A model generated the notes under the pieces. It saw only the letters and a program-made list of their open reading frames with translations. It had not been told where the DNA came from and ran no database searches. The translations under genes were made by a program, and so were the position numbers. A stretch of 64,000 bases of DNA from Gammaproteobacteria bacterium (GTDB lineage: Bacteria; Pseudomonadota; Gammaproteobacteria; S012-40), in assembly GCA_029881255.1 (NCBI GenBank), contig JAOUMY010000005.1:130479-194478 (forward strand), read 5' to 3'. Shown piece after piece: positions 43,294-52,601 of this stretch. Positions within the stretch are counted from its first letter, which is position 1, and every line of letters begins with the position of its first letter.

Positions 43294-44769
43294 TCACGTC
43301 CCGCAAAACGTCATCGTCACCTCTTCATCGGCCGACGGTGGCTGCATATAGTCGTCCATTCCCGGCTGATAAACAAACGGCTGTTGTAATACCTCGTGCA
43401 AGGCGTGAAATGGTCCGAAGTCACCATGATCTTCTGCGGCGCGTATTACTGCCTCGACCTGGTGATTGCGTGGGATATAAACCGGGTTTACCGACTGCAT
43501 CTGCTGTTGTCGTTGTTCATCACTTTGCGATTCACGTTTTAACCGGTCGCGCCAGTCACGCAACCATTGATCTATCGCCAGTGTATTCTTAAACAGGCTA
43601 CGCAATAATTCATCATTATCATCGGCGTGCGAATTGAGTTTGGATAAATGGTAAAACACCAGCGTGAAATCTGCCTGGTTATCGGCCATGACATCAAACA
43701 ATGTCTCCAGCAAAGCCTTGTCTGCCGCGTCATCGCCAACTGCACATATGCCGCACTTTGTCCGAACACCAGTCAGCCATGCCTGTTCATAAGCCGGTTC
43801 GTATTGCTTTAATATACTTGTCGCTTTCTGCACGCCGACATCAGTGTCGTCGTCAAACAAAGGCAATAGTGATTCGGCCAGACGTGTCAGGTTCCACAAA
43901 CCGATAGAGGGTTGTTGATTGTACGCATAACGCCCCAGCCTATCGATAGAACTAAACACCTTGGCATGACCGTAGGCGTCCATAAACGCGCAAGGTCCGT
44001 AGTCGATGGTTTCACCGGCAACCGACATATTATCGGTATTCATCACACCATGAATAAATCCAACCTGCATCCACTGTGCAATGAGTTTGGCTTGACGCAT
44101 CACTGCGGCTTCAAAAAATGCAAGATACGGATTCTCGTGTGCTTCCAACTCAGGATAGTTTCGTTCGATCACATAATCGGCGAGTTTTTGTATTGCCTCG
44201 ATATCTTGTTGCATGGCGAAATACTGAAAACTGCCGACGCGTATAAAACTCGACGCAATTCGTGTAATGACCGCGCCGGGTAAATACTCCTCACGCACCA
44301 CTTTTTCACCTGTGCTTACCGCCGCCATTGCGCGCGTGGTAGGAATACTCAATTTGTACATCGCCTCGCTCAGCAAATATTCCCGCAAAACAGGACCGAG
44401 TGCAGCGCGCCCATCACCGTTACGCGAATAAGGTGTACGCCCGGAGCCTTTTAATTGCACATCGACAAATCCGCCTTTCTTCAGCTCCAGTTCGCCAAGA
44501 TACATGGCACGGCCGTCGCCGAGTTGTGGATTGAAATGACCGAATTGATGACCCGCATAAACCATGGCCAATGGCGTACAACTTTCAGGCAATTGATTAC
44601 CGGAAAATATCGCTGCCAGTTTTTGATCATCCAGGTCTTCAAAACTATCGACAAACTCTTTGGCGAAGCTGTGATTAAATTTGATCAGACCGGGGCTGGC
44701 TACCGGTTCCGGCGGCATTTGATGATAAAAACCCTCACCGAGCGCAAGGTAGCGATTATGAAAGACCAT
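43294..44769 (-). CDS. selO: Protein adenylyltransferase SelO (YdiU/UPF0061)
   Basis: The product is 491 residues from the ATG at 44769; a TTG lies 12 nt further up. SelO landmarks are MVYAGHQFGHFNPQLGDGRA (about 70-89), QLKGSGRTPYSRNGDGRA (about 105-122) and the active-site block GVMNTDNMSVAGETIDYGPC near 243. These define the pseudokinase fold that transfers AMP to Ser, Thr or Tyr of redox proteins. The C-terminus ends FCGT, retaining one Cys of the family's redox-active tail. It converges on the sulfurtransferase gene with 10 nt between stops. Confidence 0.95.
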   Translation of the reverse strand: MVFHNRYLALGEGFYHQMPPEPVASPGLIKFNHSFAKEFVDSFEDLDDQKLAAIFSGNQLPESCTPLAMVYAGHQFGHFNPQLGDGRAMYLGELELKKGGFVDVQLKGSGRTPYSRNGDGRAALGPVLREYLLSEAMYKLSIPTTRAMAAVSTGEKVVREEYLPGAVITRIASSFIRVGSFQYFAMQQDIEAIQKLADYVIERNYPELEAHENPYLAFFEAAVMRQAKLIAQWMQVGFIHGVMNTDNMSVAGETIDYGPCAFMDAYGHAKVFSSIDRLGRYAYNQQPSIGLWNLTRLAESLLPLFDDDTDVGVQKATSILKQYEPAYEQAWLTGVRTKCGICAVGDDAADKALLETLFDVMADNQADFTLVFYHLSKLNSHADDNDELLRSLFKNTLAIDQWLRDWRDRLKRESQSDEQRQQQMQSVNPVYIPRNHQVEAVIRAAEDHGDFGPFHALHEVLQQPFVYQPGMDDYMQPPSADEEVTMTFCGT

Positions 44770-44867
44770 ATTGAAAAACAACTATTGAAACGAAACAGGT
44801 CTTATTTTACCGGGAAAGCTGGCACAGTGAACACATAAAAATAAATTTGCTCACCGCGCCATATGTA

Positions 44868-45128
44868 TTAGTCGTGAACCTCAACCCGCACGAGTTCGTA
44901 TTCCAGCGTTGGATCTGATCGACCGCCAAAGAAAGGCGGTGGCGCCACATCGAAACGCGCATTGATGACATAGATTGCATCACCAAAACCTGCGGCGGTT
45001 GTGGGTATACGAAAATCTGCGTGGGTGATAACTTGCGTCGCGTCGGGCAATTCGCCTTTACCTGTTAACGGAATGCGATACAAAAACAGCGCGAATGAAT
45101 CGGTAAAATACACCGCATATGGACGCAA
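44868..45128 (-). pseudogene. SMP-30/gluconolactonase-like beta-propeller, C-terminal fragment
   Basis: The frame gives at most 86-95 residues. PYAVYFTDSFALFLYRIPL, AGFGDAIYVINARFD and YELVRVEV resemble the last blades of SMP-30-type six-blade propellers, which are normally about 300 residues. Reading upstream runs directly into the flagellin gene 3' end, so the first two thirds are gone. The only start is a TTG. I infer a broken gene whose front was replaced when the flagellin segment arrived. Confidence 0.55.
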
Positions 45129-45148
45129 AAAATGTAAATTGGTAACGA

Positions 45149-46864
45149 TTACACGCCACGCAATAACATCAAAGCAAGGTTTGATGTCGCCTGCGCCTGA
45201 GCCTGCATTGCGGTTCCTGCGCGTGACACAATCATTTGTCGAGTCAGTTCAGCTGTTTCGGCGGCATAGTCCGCGTCGACAATGCGTGAACGTGAAGAAG
45301 AAAGGTTTTCAGTCAGGGTTTCACTACTGCGTATCGCAGACTCCACGCGGTTCATTTGCGCTCCAAGGCGGGCGCGTTGGAACGCCACTACATCGATTGC
45401 GCCGTCTAGTTTGCTAATCGCCAATGAAGGATCGGTCACCAAATCGATATCAGAAACATTCAGCGCTTCTGCCGTGGCCGAACCTAATCCTATCAACAAG
45501 GTTTCTCCCGCGTTTGCGCCTAATTGAAACATAACAGAGGTAACAAATCCGGTAGAAATTTCTCGCGCGGGGCTAAACGGGAATTTCACATTGAAGCCAG
45601 TCGGATTCAAATCCAACTCATCCACGTCGGGTACGACACCGGAGTTTGTGGTGTCGCGATACGACATGCCTTCAGCATCGGCCCCGCCAATTGCACCCGT
45701 GTCATCATTGCTTAACATCGCTTCCGTAACGGCACCGGAACCTATCGTATTGGCTTCGGCATCATCTATAACGTCATCTAAGGACAAGTATGCCGTTCCC
45801 GCAGCGGTGTTTATTGCCGTCAATAGATTTCCCGACGACTTGTACAGATCAAACACTTGACCGATGCCGGAAGCCGTTGGAGAACCATCGGTATAACCAC
45901 CTGCCAGTTCGTGTATGTAGCGTACGGTTAAATATGCCGCAGCATATTCCTCGCTCGAACTACCCCATGCCGTTTTTAAATCGACTAATCCATATGTCGC
46001 AGCCACCCCGCCATGACCTGACACACGTTCATCGGCACCGTGTATAAATTCCGCCGTACCCTCCAGGAACCATTCAGGGAGTCCGGTCGAGTCCACATAA
46101 TTTGCAGTAACGGCATGCACCATTTCGTGCGCAATAATGCGATCGTAGGCCAGACCACCGGCAGTCGTGCCACCATCACCGGGAAATTCCACATCGGTAA
46201 AATCCGCCATATCAATCTGCATCGTCAGCGTGGTCGCGTTTGCAACCGCGGGATAACCAACCTGCGCGAGGATATTCCCAACACCATCGGTAAAACTGTC
46301 GAGGTCTATCGTTAATGTCGCCCCACCCGGTGTTTGCATACCGAAATAGGTCGCAATCATATCTTCTGATTCATTCAACCATGCACTAGCCAAACCTTGT
46401 ACGGTTTTTTCTTTGTCGGTACTACCACCGGCGGAATAGCGCGATCCATCATCAAGAATCTTGACGCCGTTGTAATTGGCGTCTTTGGCCATGCGTGTCA
46501 TTTCCGCCGAAAGCTGGTTGATTTCTTGTTGCAGCGAACGCCTTTCTGAAACGCCAATGACTGCGGTATTCGCCGCCTGCACAGCCAATTCACGCATGCG
46601 TTGCAACATATTGGAGACTTCCTGCAAACCACCCTCGGCGGTTTGCAACATGGCAACCGCGTCCGAGGCATTGCGTCGACCGACGTTATACCCGCGTATT
46701 TGTGCGGTAAAGCGTTCGGATATCGCCAAGCCTGCCGCATCGTCCTTGGCGCTGTTCACCCGTTGCCCGGAAGATAATCGTTGGAGCGTAGTCGCTAGGC
46801 CGCTGGCGCTACGATTGTAGGCACGGTTAGTGTTCAGCGCGGCTATATTAGTGTAAATCTTCAC
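45149..46864 (-). CDS. fliC: Flagellin with internal zinc protease domain (flagellinolysin type)
   Basis: The product is 571 residues from a GTG at 46864, chosen because GGAG precedes it and it gives the standard flagellin start VKIYTNIAALNTNRAYNRSA. The N-terminal D0/D1 core spans about 1-140 (RLSSGQRVNSAKDDAAGLAI) and the C-terminal core about 480-571 (SRSRIVDADYAAETAELTRQ). The surface-exposed middle, about 150-430, holds a gluzincin site: His246-Glu-Met-Val-His250 and a third ligand Glu268 in WFLEG. Published flagellinolysins assemble into proteolytically active filaments. No other flagellar gene is in the window, so this is an orphan copy. Confidence 0.9.
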   Translation of the reverse strand: MKIYTNIAALNTNRAYNRSASGLATTLQRLSSGQRVNSAKDDAAGLAISERFTAQIRGYNVGRRNASDAVAMLQTAEGGLQEVSNMLQRMRELAVQAANTAVIGVSERRSLQQEINQLSAEMTRMAKDANYNGVKILDDGSRYSAGGSTDKEKTVQGLASAWLNESEDMIATYFGMQTPGGATLTIDLDSFTDGVGNILAQVGYPAVANATTLTMQIDMADFTDVEFPGDGGTTAGGLAYDRIIAHEMVHAVTANYVDSTGLPEWFLEGTAEFIHGADERVSGHGGVAATYGLVDLKTAWGSSSEEYAAAYLTVRYIHELAGGYTDGSPTASGIGQVFDLYKSSGNLLTAINTAAGTAYLSLDDVIDDAEANTIGSGAVTEAMLSNDDTGAIGGADAEGMSYRDTTNSGVVPDVDELDLNPTGFNVKFPFSPAREISTGFVTSVMFQLGANAGETLLIGLGSATAEALNVSDIDLVTDPSLAISKLDGAIDVVAFQRARLGAQMNRVESAIRSSETLTENLSSSRSRIVDADYAAETAELTRQMIVSRAGTAMQAQAQATSNLALMLLRGV

Positions 46865-47074
46865 TATTTCTCCAAAGCTCAATAACAGGGGAAATCCCCG
46901 GATTGAGGTATATGGAAAATAACGACACGTCAATATTTTGACTTTAATTTTTTTGATCAATTTTCTTTTTTATATGGCTGTTAAATATAGCTTTTGTCAG
47001 GATTCTCTATTGTAGACCTCCGGTTCTGCTACTTCCCCTCCCTGGCTCGGTTCAACAACCCAGACCACCCGTCG

Positions 47075-47114
47075 GTGTGTCGCAACACACAGCGTTTTGT
47101 GTGTAATCACACAC
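47075..47114. repeat. Duplicated inverted repeat between flagellin and the DUF4266 gene
   Basis: Two inverted repeats share identical arms GTGTGT and ACACAC with 4-nt loops, at 47075-47090 and 47099-47114, spaced 24 bp apart. They lie between the divergent flagellin and DUF4266 genes, so they may be tandem operator sites. No sigma-28 or sigma-54 flagellar promoter was recognised nearby. Confidence 0.45.
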
Positions 47115-47218
47115 TTCGGCACCTGCCCTCACCCATATCTTATTGTTTTTACTAGATTTAGCAGTTGGCTCATTGCCTGCAACACGCCTATTTACAACAG
47201 CAATCAGAGAAACTGAAC

Positions 47219-47428
47219 GTGCGTGGTTTTATTTTGTTAATCGGTCTGTGTACGACGGCGGGATGCGTCAACGTCAAAGCGTGGGAAAGAGCATATCTGG
47301 CAGACCCGATCATGATGGAAACCGACGCACGGGAGCACCGCGCTTTCGACATGCATATGCATCGAGCCTTGGCACAGGGTCTGATCGGCGGCAGTGTCGC
47401 CGGTGGTGGCTGCGGTTGCGAGCAATAA
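47219..47428 (+). CDS. DUF4266 family small lipoprotein
   Basis: The product is 69 residues from a GTG at 47219. A lipoprotein signal VRGFILLIGLCTTAGC puts the lipidated Cys at residue 16. The mature part has VKAWERAYLADPIMMETD near 20-36, the DUF4266 core, and ends in a glycine/cysteine-rich GGSVAGGGCGCEQ. The family is of unknown function and is commonly next to DUF3570 outer-membrane proteins, as here. It leads a plus-strand group with the propeller lipoprotein 31 nt downstream. Confidence 0.85.
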   Translation: MRGFILLIGLCTTAGCVNVKAWERAYLADPIMMETDAREHRAFDMHMHRALAQGLIGGSVAGGGCGCEQ

Positions 47429-47459
47429 CCAATAATCGAAATTGAAAAGGTAGACCGAA

Positions 47460-49016
47460 ATGAAAAAGCGTCAGCAAAAAACTGTTTTGCTTCTGTCCAT
47501 GCTTGCCGCACTAAGTGGCGGCTGCTTTCATGCGCAAGACGATGAACACGTCATGGCGAAAGCCAAATACCATGTTTACGCTGTAGACCACAGTGGCTAC
47601 ATCAATATTTATGGCGACGATGGCGAAGTCTATGTAGGACACCTAGCATCTATACAACCGAAGAATGCTAACAACGAAGCTCTCGGCCTGGGCGAAGTAC
47701 ATTTCAACAAAGGCAAGGCCTTTGTCATCGTGCAATCGAATATGACCGACAGTAGCGGCACCGTCGTTGGTGGCGGCGTTATCGTCGTTGACGTTGCAAC
47801 GCAAAAAGTGGAACACACTATTCCATTTGCATCGAATGAAACAGCAAACATCACACGCCTGGTCCACTCCTACCCGGATCCTAATGGAAACTATCTATGG
47901 ATTAATAATGATGGACCGTCCGGCAATGCGGATGCAGATTCAGTATTCCGTTTTAACTGGAATCTGGATGACGCCGATGACACTGACGGCGACAAATACC
48001 TCGACGTCACCGAGATTGCAACAGGTAACGGACACAAGAAAGGCGCCTTCGCCTTTAACGACAGCAACATCGCAAACAGCGTCACCGTACCGTTGATGTT
48101 TGCTTCACATAATCTCAGCGATCAGTCAGTTTCTTTGATCAACAATGATCCGGAAAGCCAGGATTTTCTGAACGTCACAACGATAGACTTTGGACCCTAT
48201 GTCAATGGCGATACCAGTTTGAGTAATACGCCGCACGGCCTTGAGTATTCACCGCTAAGCGGCAAATTTTATATCGGTATTACACCTGGCCAGGACATGG
48301 GAGTCGCGGTTATTGACGCCAATAATCTGCCCGCGGATATGGCAGCCGTGCGCGCGGGCAGTATTATGGCTGGTAGCGATGTTAGCGCCAATCAGGTACC
48401 GGCAGGTGGTTACATCCACACCTCTATGGATCACAAGTTCCTGTACATGGTCGGTAAGAAAGATGGAAAAGGCTATCTATCTGTCATCGACGCCACCAAT
48501 GATACTGTTGTTGATGTCATCGACTATGGCAATGTCTCTGCCAGCAGCTTTGTTTTCGCCCACGGCGAAATGGATCACGGAGACACGACTATGCACATTA
48601 ATAAGGTGTATGTCGGCGCATCTGTTGTAACAACTAACGGCGCTGTCGATACTACCTGGGCACAAAATGTTATCAAGGTAATTGAGATTGATCCGGCGAC
48701 GGGTGGGCAAAAGGCCGGCACCGAAGTCAAATCGATCACTACCGATATCGGGAATGGTACGGCTCATCGCAACGGTAAGGGCACTCCTGATGGAATGCAT
48801 GTTTATATGCCTAACGGCGGCGGAAATTGCGAAGACCACGCGACGATGGACGCAGACTGTTCGACAATTTCCGTTATCGAAACCATGGGTGACAAGGTAA
48901 TTACCAAGATCAAGACGCAAGGGCATATGCCGGGTTCTATGGGTATCGTCGATGTCTCTGATCTTACGCTGATGTTTACCGTGGGCGACCACGATCAAAC
49001 AGCTCACACGCATTGA
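47460..49016 (+). CDS. Beta-propeller lipoprotein (YVTN-like)
   Basis: The product is 518 residues. The signal ends in a lipobox MLAALSGGCF (Cys22). The mature protein is built of repeating strands with YVTN/cytochrome-D1-like blades: KFYIGITPG, KFLYMVGKKDGKGYLSVIDA and TISVIETMGDKVITKI. Aspartate-rich DADDTDGDKYLDV near residue 170 looks like a calcium site. His-rich spots (HGEMDHGD, GDHDQTAHTH at the end) suggest metal binding. It is probably anchored at the outer membrane. Between DUF4266 and DUF3570 genes it is likely part of one envelope complex. Function is unknown. Confidence 0.75.
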   Translation: MKKRQQKTVLLLSMLAALSGGCFHAQDDEHVMAKAKYHVYAVDHSGYINIYGDDGEVYVGHLASIQPKNANNEALGLGEVHFNKGKAFVIVQSNMTDSSGTVVGGGVIVVDVATQKVEHTIPFASNETANITRLVHSYPDPNGNYLWINNDGPSGNADADSVFRFNWNLDDADDTDGDKYLDVTEIATGNGHKKGAFAFNDSNIANSVTVPLMFASHNLSDQSVSLINNDPESQDFLNVTTIDFGPYVNGDTSLSNTPHGLEYSPLSGKFYIGITPGQDMGVAVIDANNLPADMAAVRAGSIMAGSDVSANQVPAGGYIHTSMDHKFLYMVGKKDGKGYLSVIDATNDTVVDVIDYGNVSASSFVFAHGEMDHGDTTMHINKVYVGASVVTTNGAVDTTWAQNVIKVIEIDPATGGQKAGTEVKSITTDIGNGTAHRNGKGTPDGMHVYMPNGGGNCEDHATMDADCSTISVIETMGDKVITKIKTQGHMPGSMGIVDVSDLTLMFTVGDHDQTAHTH

Positions 49017-49022
49017 TCGGAT

Positions 49023-49046
49023 GGGAGCGCTGGCAACAGCGCTCCC
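49023..49046 (+). terminator. Intercistronic GNRA-loop hairpin before the DUF3570 gene
   Basis: GGGAGCGCTG (49023-49032), a GCAA loop and CAGCGCTCCC (49037-49046) form a perfect 10-bp stem just after the propeller stop and 8 nt before the next ATG. A clean T tract is missing, so attenuation or transcript stabilisation is as likely as termination. Confidence 0.65.
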
Positions 49047-49054
49047 CCTCTTCT

Positions 49055-50173
49055 ATGCCTATACTCGCCCGACTATTTTCGCTGACATTTGCGATTGTAA
49101 GCGGTTTTGCGCTGTCGCCAGCAAAAGCAGAAAACGAAATCGATGTCTTCGTCGCACACTATCAGGACAATACCGGGCTAAGCGTCTTCTCTCCCGTGAT
49201 CAGTTGGCTGCATGAGCTATCTGATGCATTTTCGGTTAATGGTCGTTTTAACTACGAAACGTTTAACAAAACTGCGTCAAATAATGGCTCAGCCATGGAC
49301 GCAATTTCCGGCGCAACAACAGTTGTTGGTGGTAGTGGCAGCGGCTTTAGCGAGACACGCATTGAACCCTCCGCTGGTATTGCATATAAACGAGGCAGCT
49401 GGAACACCAACGTAAATACCTCAATGAGCAATGAATCGCATTTTCAGTCGCGAAGTATTGCTGCTGGCATCGAACGAGAAACATTTCAACGCAACCTGAC
49501 GCTTTCCATAAACTATGCCTATACCGCGGACCAGGTCGAAGTAAACAGCGCCTCACAGGGCGTGAGTACCCAACAAAAACAAACCCAGTCAATTTTGCTG
49601 GGCGCAACACAATTGCTAGGCCCGAAAGATTTGCTGTCAGTTGGTTTTGGATATGCAAACATTAGCGGATACCAGAGTGGTCCGTTGCGGAAGATTTCGA
49701 TTGATGAAAATTTAAGTGGCAGTATTGTTTCCTATATTTATGATGAGTCCCACCCAACGCTGCGCAACCGTGCACTTCTCTACCTGCAATACAAGTCCTA
49801 CTTTCAGACACGTACCGCTTTAGTGGTAAATACTTCTGTCTACCGTGATGACTGGGGGATTAATGCATTCGCGATAGAAAGTCGGCTCGCGCAATACATT
49901 ATCGATACCTGGCGTATTGCCTGGCGCTATCGCTTTTACTATCAGGATGCCGCCGATTTTTATCGCCCGCTCTATACCCAGGAACAAGATTTAATGACAG
50001 CCGATGCGCGATTGCGTCGCTTCAATACCCACTTGACCGGAATTTCAGCAACCTGGTCTCCTGCCAAATTCAATAACGACTGGTCTATTCGCGCCAGCCT
50101 GGATTACTATTTGGAAAATGATGGTTTCACCAACGCTATAATTCTTTCTTTACATACTGGTATCAGGTTTTAA
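49055..50173 (+). CDS. DUF3570 outer-membrane beta-barrel protein
   Basis: The product is 372 residues from the ATG at 49055. This start gives a clean signal peptide (MPILARLFSLTFAIVSGFA, cleavage after AKA); an upstream TTG at 49013 overlaps the previous stop and adds a charged leader. The mature chain alternates amphipathic strands with short turns and ends in HTGIRF, with terminal Phe as in outer-membrane barrels. DISGATTVVGGSGSGF-like text near residue 85 matches the DUF3570 pattern (here DAISGATTV). It forms a module with the DUF4266 lipoprotein and the propeller lipoprotein. Confidence 0.85.
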   Translation: MPILARLFSLTFAIVSGFALSPAKAENEIDVFVAHYQDNTGLSVFSPVISWLHELSDAFSVNGRFNYETFNKTASNNGSAMDAISGATTVVGGSGSGFSETRIEPSAGIAYKRGSWNTNVNTSMSNESHFQSRSIAAGIERETFQRNLTLSINYAYTADQVEVNSASQGVSTQQKQTQSILLGATQLLGPKDLLSVGFGYANISGYQSGPLRKISIDENLSGSIVSYIYDESHPTLRNRALLYLQYKSYFQTRTALVVNTSVYRDDWGINAFAIESRLAQYIIDTWRIAWRYRFYYQDAADFYRPLYTQEQDLMTADARLRRFNTHLTGISATWSPAKFNNDWSIRASLDYYLENDGFTNAIILSLHTGIRF

Positions 50174-50279
50174 ACGCCAAAGTAGCCCAATATTTAAACA
50201 ATCTGTTACATTCTCTATATTACTTTTTCCTAAGGCATGGCCGATAAAATACTGTCTAGCCGATCACAGTTGTCAATTT

Positions 50280-52421
50280 ATGTCTGCCTTGGAATACGAC
50301 AATACGCCTATCCCACTTGCCGATTCCCGCAAAAATATTCTATTTTTCGAAACAGACAAACTCACCCGTAAACTAGCGGAAAAAATGTTAGAAGAATTCG
50401 GCTATAGCATAGATTCGATATCTGACCCGGATTCTCCAATACTTAGCAACATCCACCATCATGCCGTCATCATTGGCAGTATCCCTCACGGGGTGACCTG
50501 TAGCGCTCTTGTTCAACGAATTCGAGGAAAATACGCCAGTTGGCAATTGCCGATACTGGTTCTATCTGAAGACCAAACAACCAAAGAAGTCAGTAACTGC
50601 CTGGAGGCTGGCGCTACGGATTTTCTGTTAAAACCCATAAAGTGGCCACTATTGCAAACGCGCCTGGCCATGGCCTTTAAGTCGACCGATTTCTACGCTG
50701 AACTTCACACCAAAGAAGTGCGTCTGAGAAAGGCACAATCCATGGCCAGAATTGGCTATTGGCGCATGAAAGACGACCCGAGCAATGTGTCATTCTCCGA
50801 AGAGTTTTGCAATATTCTCGATATCCCGAAAAACTCGATTTCAACCTATCAGGATCTCTTCGGCATTGTTCATCCTGATGATCAGGAACGCTTTATGGCC
50901 GAAATTCAAATGGCTTTTATAAAGCGCAAGTCATTTAGTTTTTCTCATCGCATACGCATGCCTAACGGACAGGAGTTCTTTGTTTCTCAGATTGGTGAAT
51001 TCTCCGAAGCGTCAGAAGGCGGCGGCGAGGAAACCCAAGAGTTTTTCGTTACCATGCGCGACGAAACAGAAATGAAATTTACGCGCGAAAAGCTCTATCG
51101 AGAAAAGTATTTCGATACGGTAACCGGACTGCCAAATCGCACCAGCTTTCTGGAAAATGTTGAAGAGGCGATAGCGTCGTCCATCAGCAAGGAAGTCATG
51201 TTGACATGCTTCTTTATGGGGCTGGATGGTTTCAAATCCGTCAATGATGCCCTCGGGCCGGAGGGGAGTGACAAATTACTCAAAATCGTTGGTCAACGTG
51301 TCAGCACGACCAGTGACAAGGTTGTTTCCATGTCCCGCTATGGAAACGATATATTTTCTTTCATCAGCGACAGCTTTTGCACGGTACTTGAAGCAGAGGA
51401 ATATGCAGCCAGCTTGTTGGCACTGGTGAACGAAACGGTCGAACTGGACAATCACACGTTAAACATAAAAGCGAGTATTGGCATCTCCTTTTTCCCTATG
51501 GATGGACATGATGCCAACAGCCTGATCGCCGCAGCCGATACTGCCATGCATGCGGTCAAGGAACTTGGTGGAAACGACTTTCTTATTCATACCGGAAAAA
51601 TGCTGCAGAATGCCAAAAAGAAATTGAAAATCGAGTCAGAACTTAAACTGGCGATTGAAAATGGCGAGCTCGAATTATACTACCAACCTCAAGTCCATAT
51701 ACTTACCCACACCATTTCCGGGATGGAAGCCTTAATTCGTTGGAATCATCCACAACGCGGCATGATACCGCCATTTGAGTTTATTGACATTGCGGAACAA
51801 AGCGGGCTGATTATTCCCATGGGCGATTGGATAGTCGAAACTGCGTGTTACCAGGCGAAGAAGTTTGAGGAATATGGACTGAGCAATTTTCGCGTTGGCA
51901 TAAACTTGTCAGCGAAACAATTTAACGAACCTGGATTCTACAAGAAGATTGAATACCTCGTTTCCCGTTCCGGCATCCGAGCCGAAAATATCGAATTTGA
52001 AGTCACCGAAAGCTCTGCGATGTCAGACGTCGAAAGAGCAATCAATATTTTACATGCGATCAGAGAAATGGGGGCACATACATCAATGGATGATTTTGGC
52101 ACCGGTTTTTCTTCTCTCGCAAGTTTGCAATTATTACCATTAGACACGTTAAAAATTGACCGCGCTTTCGTCAAGGACATCGGTTTTCGCAACAATGCTG
52201 GCGCAATAGCGAAAGCTATTATCACCATGGCTAGAGGACTAGGCATGAATACTATCGCCGAAGGCGTGGAAACAGAAGCACAACTGGCTTTTATGCGTGA
52301 ATATCAATGCGACATCATCCAGGGGTTTTATTACAGCAAACCCCTGGCGAAACTCGATTTCATCAAATACATCCAGAAATTTAACGGCCCGCTCGACTCA
52401 ACCGACCTGCAAAAATCATAA
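50280..52421 (+). CDS. Degenerate REC-PAS-degenerate GGDEF-EAL signalling protein
   Basis: The product is 713 residues. Residues about 18-135 look like a receiver, but the phosphoacceptor position reads HHHAVIIGS with no Asp. A PAS domain covers about 150-265. The GGDEF domain (about 275-435) has YGND in place of GGDEF, so cyclase activity is not expected. The EAL domain (about 450-700) is complete: MEALIRWNHP, NLSAKQF, FEVTES, DDFGTGFSS, LKIDRAFV and EGVET. It should hydrolyse cyclic di-GMP, with the GGDEF part perhaps binding GTP as an activator. It has no membrane helix and is monocistronic. Confidence 0.92.
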   Translation: MSALEYDNTPIPLADSRKNILFFETDKLTRKLAEKMLEEFGYSIDSISDPDSPILSNIHHHAVIIGSIPHGVTCSALVQRIRGKYASWQLPILVLSEDQTTKEVSNCLEAGATDFLLKPIKWPLLQTRLAMAFKSTDFYAELHTKEVRLRKAQSMARIGYWRMKDDPSNVSFSEEFCNILDIPKNSISTYQDLFGIVHPDDQERFMAEIQMAFIKRKSFSFSHRIRMPNGQEFFVSQIGEFSEASEGGGEETQEFFVTMRDETEMKFTREKLYREKYFDTVTGLPNRTSFLENVEEAIASSISKEVMLTCFFMGLDGFKSVNDALGPEGSDKLLKIVGQRVSTTSDKVVSMSRYGNDIFSFISDSFCTVLEAEEYAASLLALVNETVELDNHTLNIKASIGISFFPMDGHDANSLIAAADTAMHAVKELGGNDFLIHTGKMLQNAKKKLKIESELKLAIENGELELYYQPQVHILTHTISGMEALIRWNHPQRGMIPPFEFIDIAEQSGLIIPMGDWIVETACYQAKKFEEYGLSNFRVGINLSAKQFNEPGFYKKIEYLVSRSGIRAENIEFEVTESSAMSDVERAINILHAIREMGAHTSMDDFGTGFSSLASLQLLPLDTLKIDRAFVKDIGFRNNAGAIAKAIITMARGLGMNTIAEGVETEAQLAFMREYQCDIIQGFYYSKPLAKLDFIKYIQKFNGPLDSTDLQKS

Positions 52422-52463
52422 ATCAACATCACTACCGAAAAAATCTTGTTGTCGTGATCAAAA

Positions 52464-52500
52464 CACACTATCTATCCAACACCCGATAATCTATAGTGTG
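52464..52500 (+). terminator. Possible weak hairpin after the EAL gene
   Basis: CACACTAT (52464-52471) pairs with ATAGTGTG (52493-52500). A second imperfect repeat follows, GTAGGAGTGGTT (52526-52537) with AACCACTTCTAC (52578-52589). Neither has a T tract, so a role as terminators is uncertain. Confidence 0.35.
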
Positions 52501-52601
52501 CGCCCGCGTACATATTCGGAAAAGCGTAGGAGTGGTTTTGTTTGCAAAAAATGACTGACCCCGTTCCTTGTGGGCAGAACCACTTCTACCTTATACAAAC
52601 A

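Noticed and set aside
48477-49013. Minus-strand frame of 178 residues
   Set aside because: It is antisense to the propeller lipoprotein, whose signal peptide and repeats are convincing.
52526-52589. Imperfect inverted repeat that could be an IS end or small RNA
   Set aside because: It has no transposase, target duplication or promoter; it is kept only as a possible hairpin near the EAL gene.
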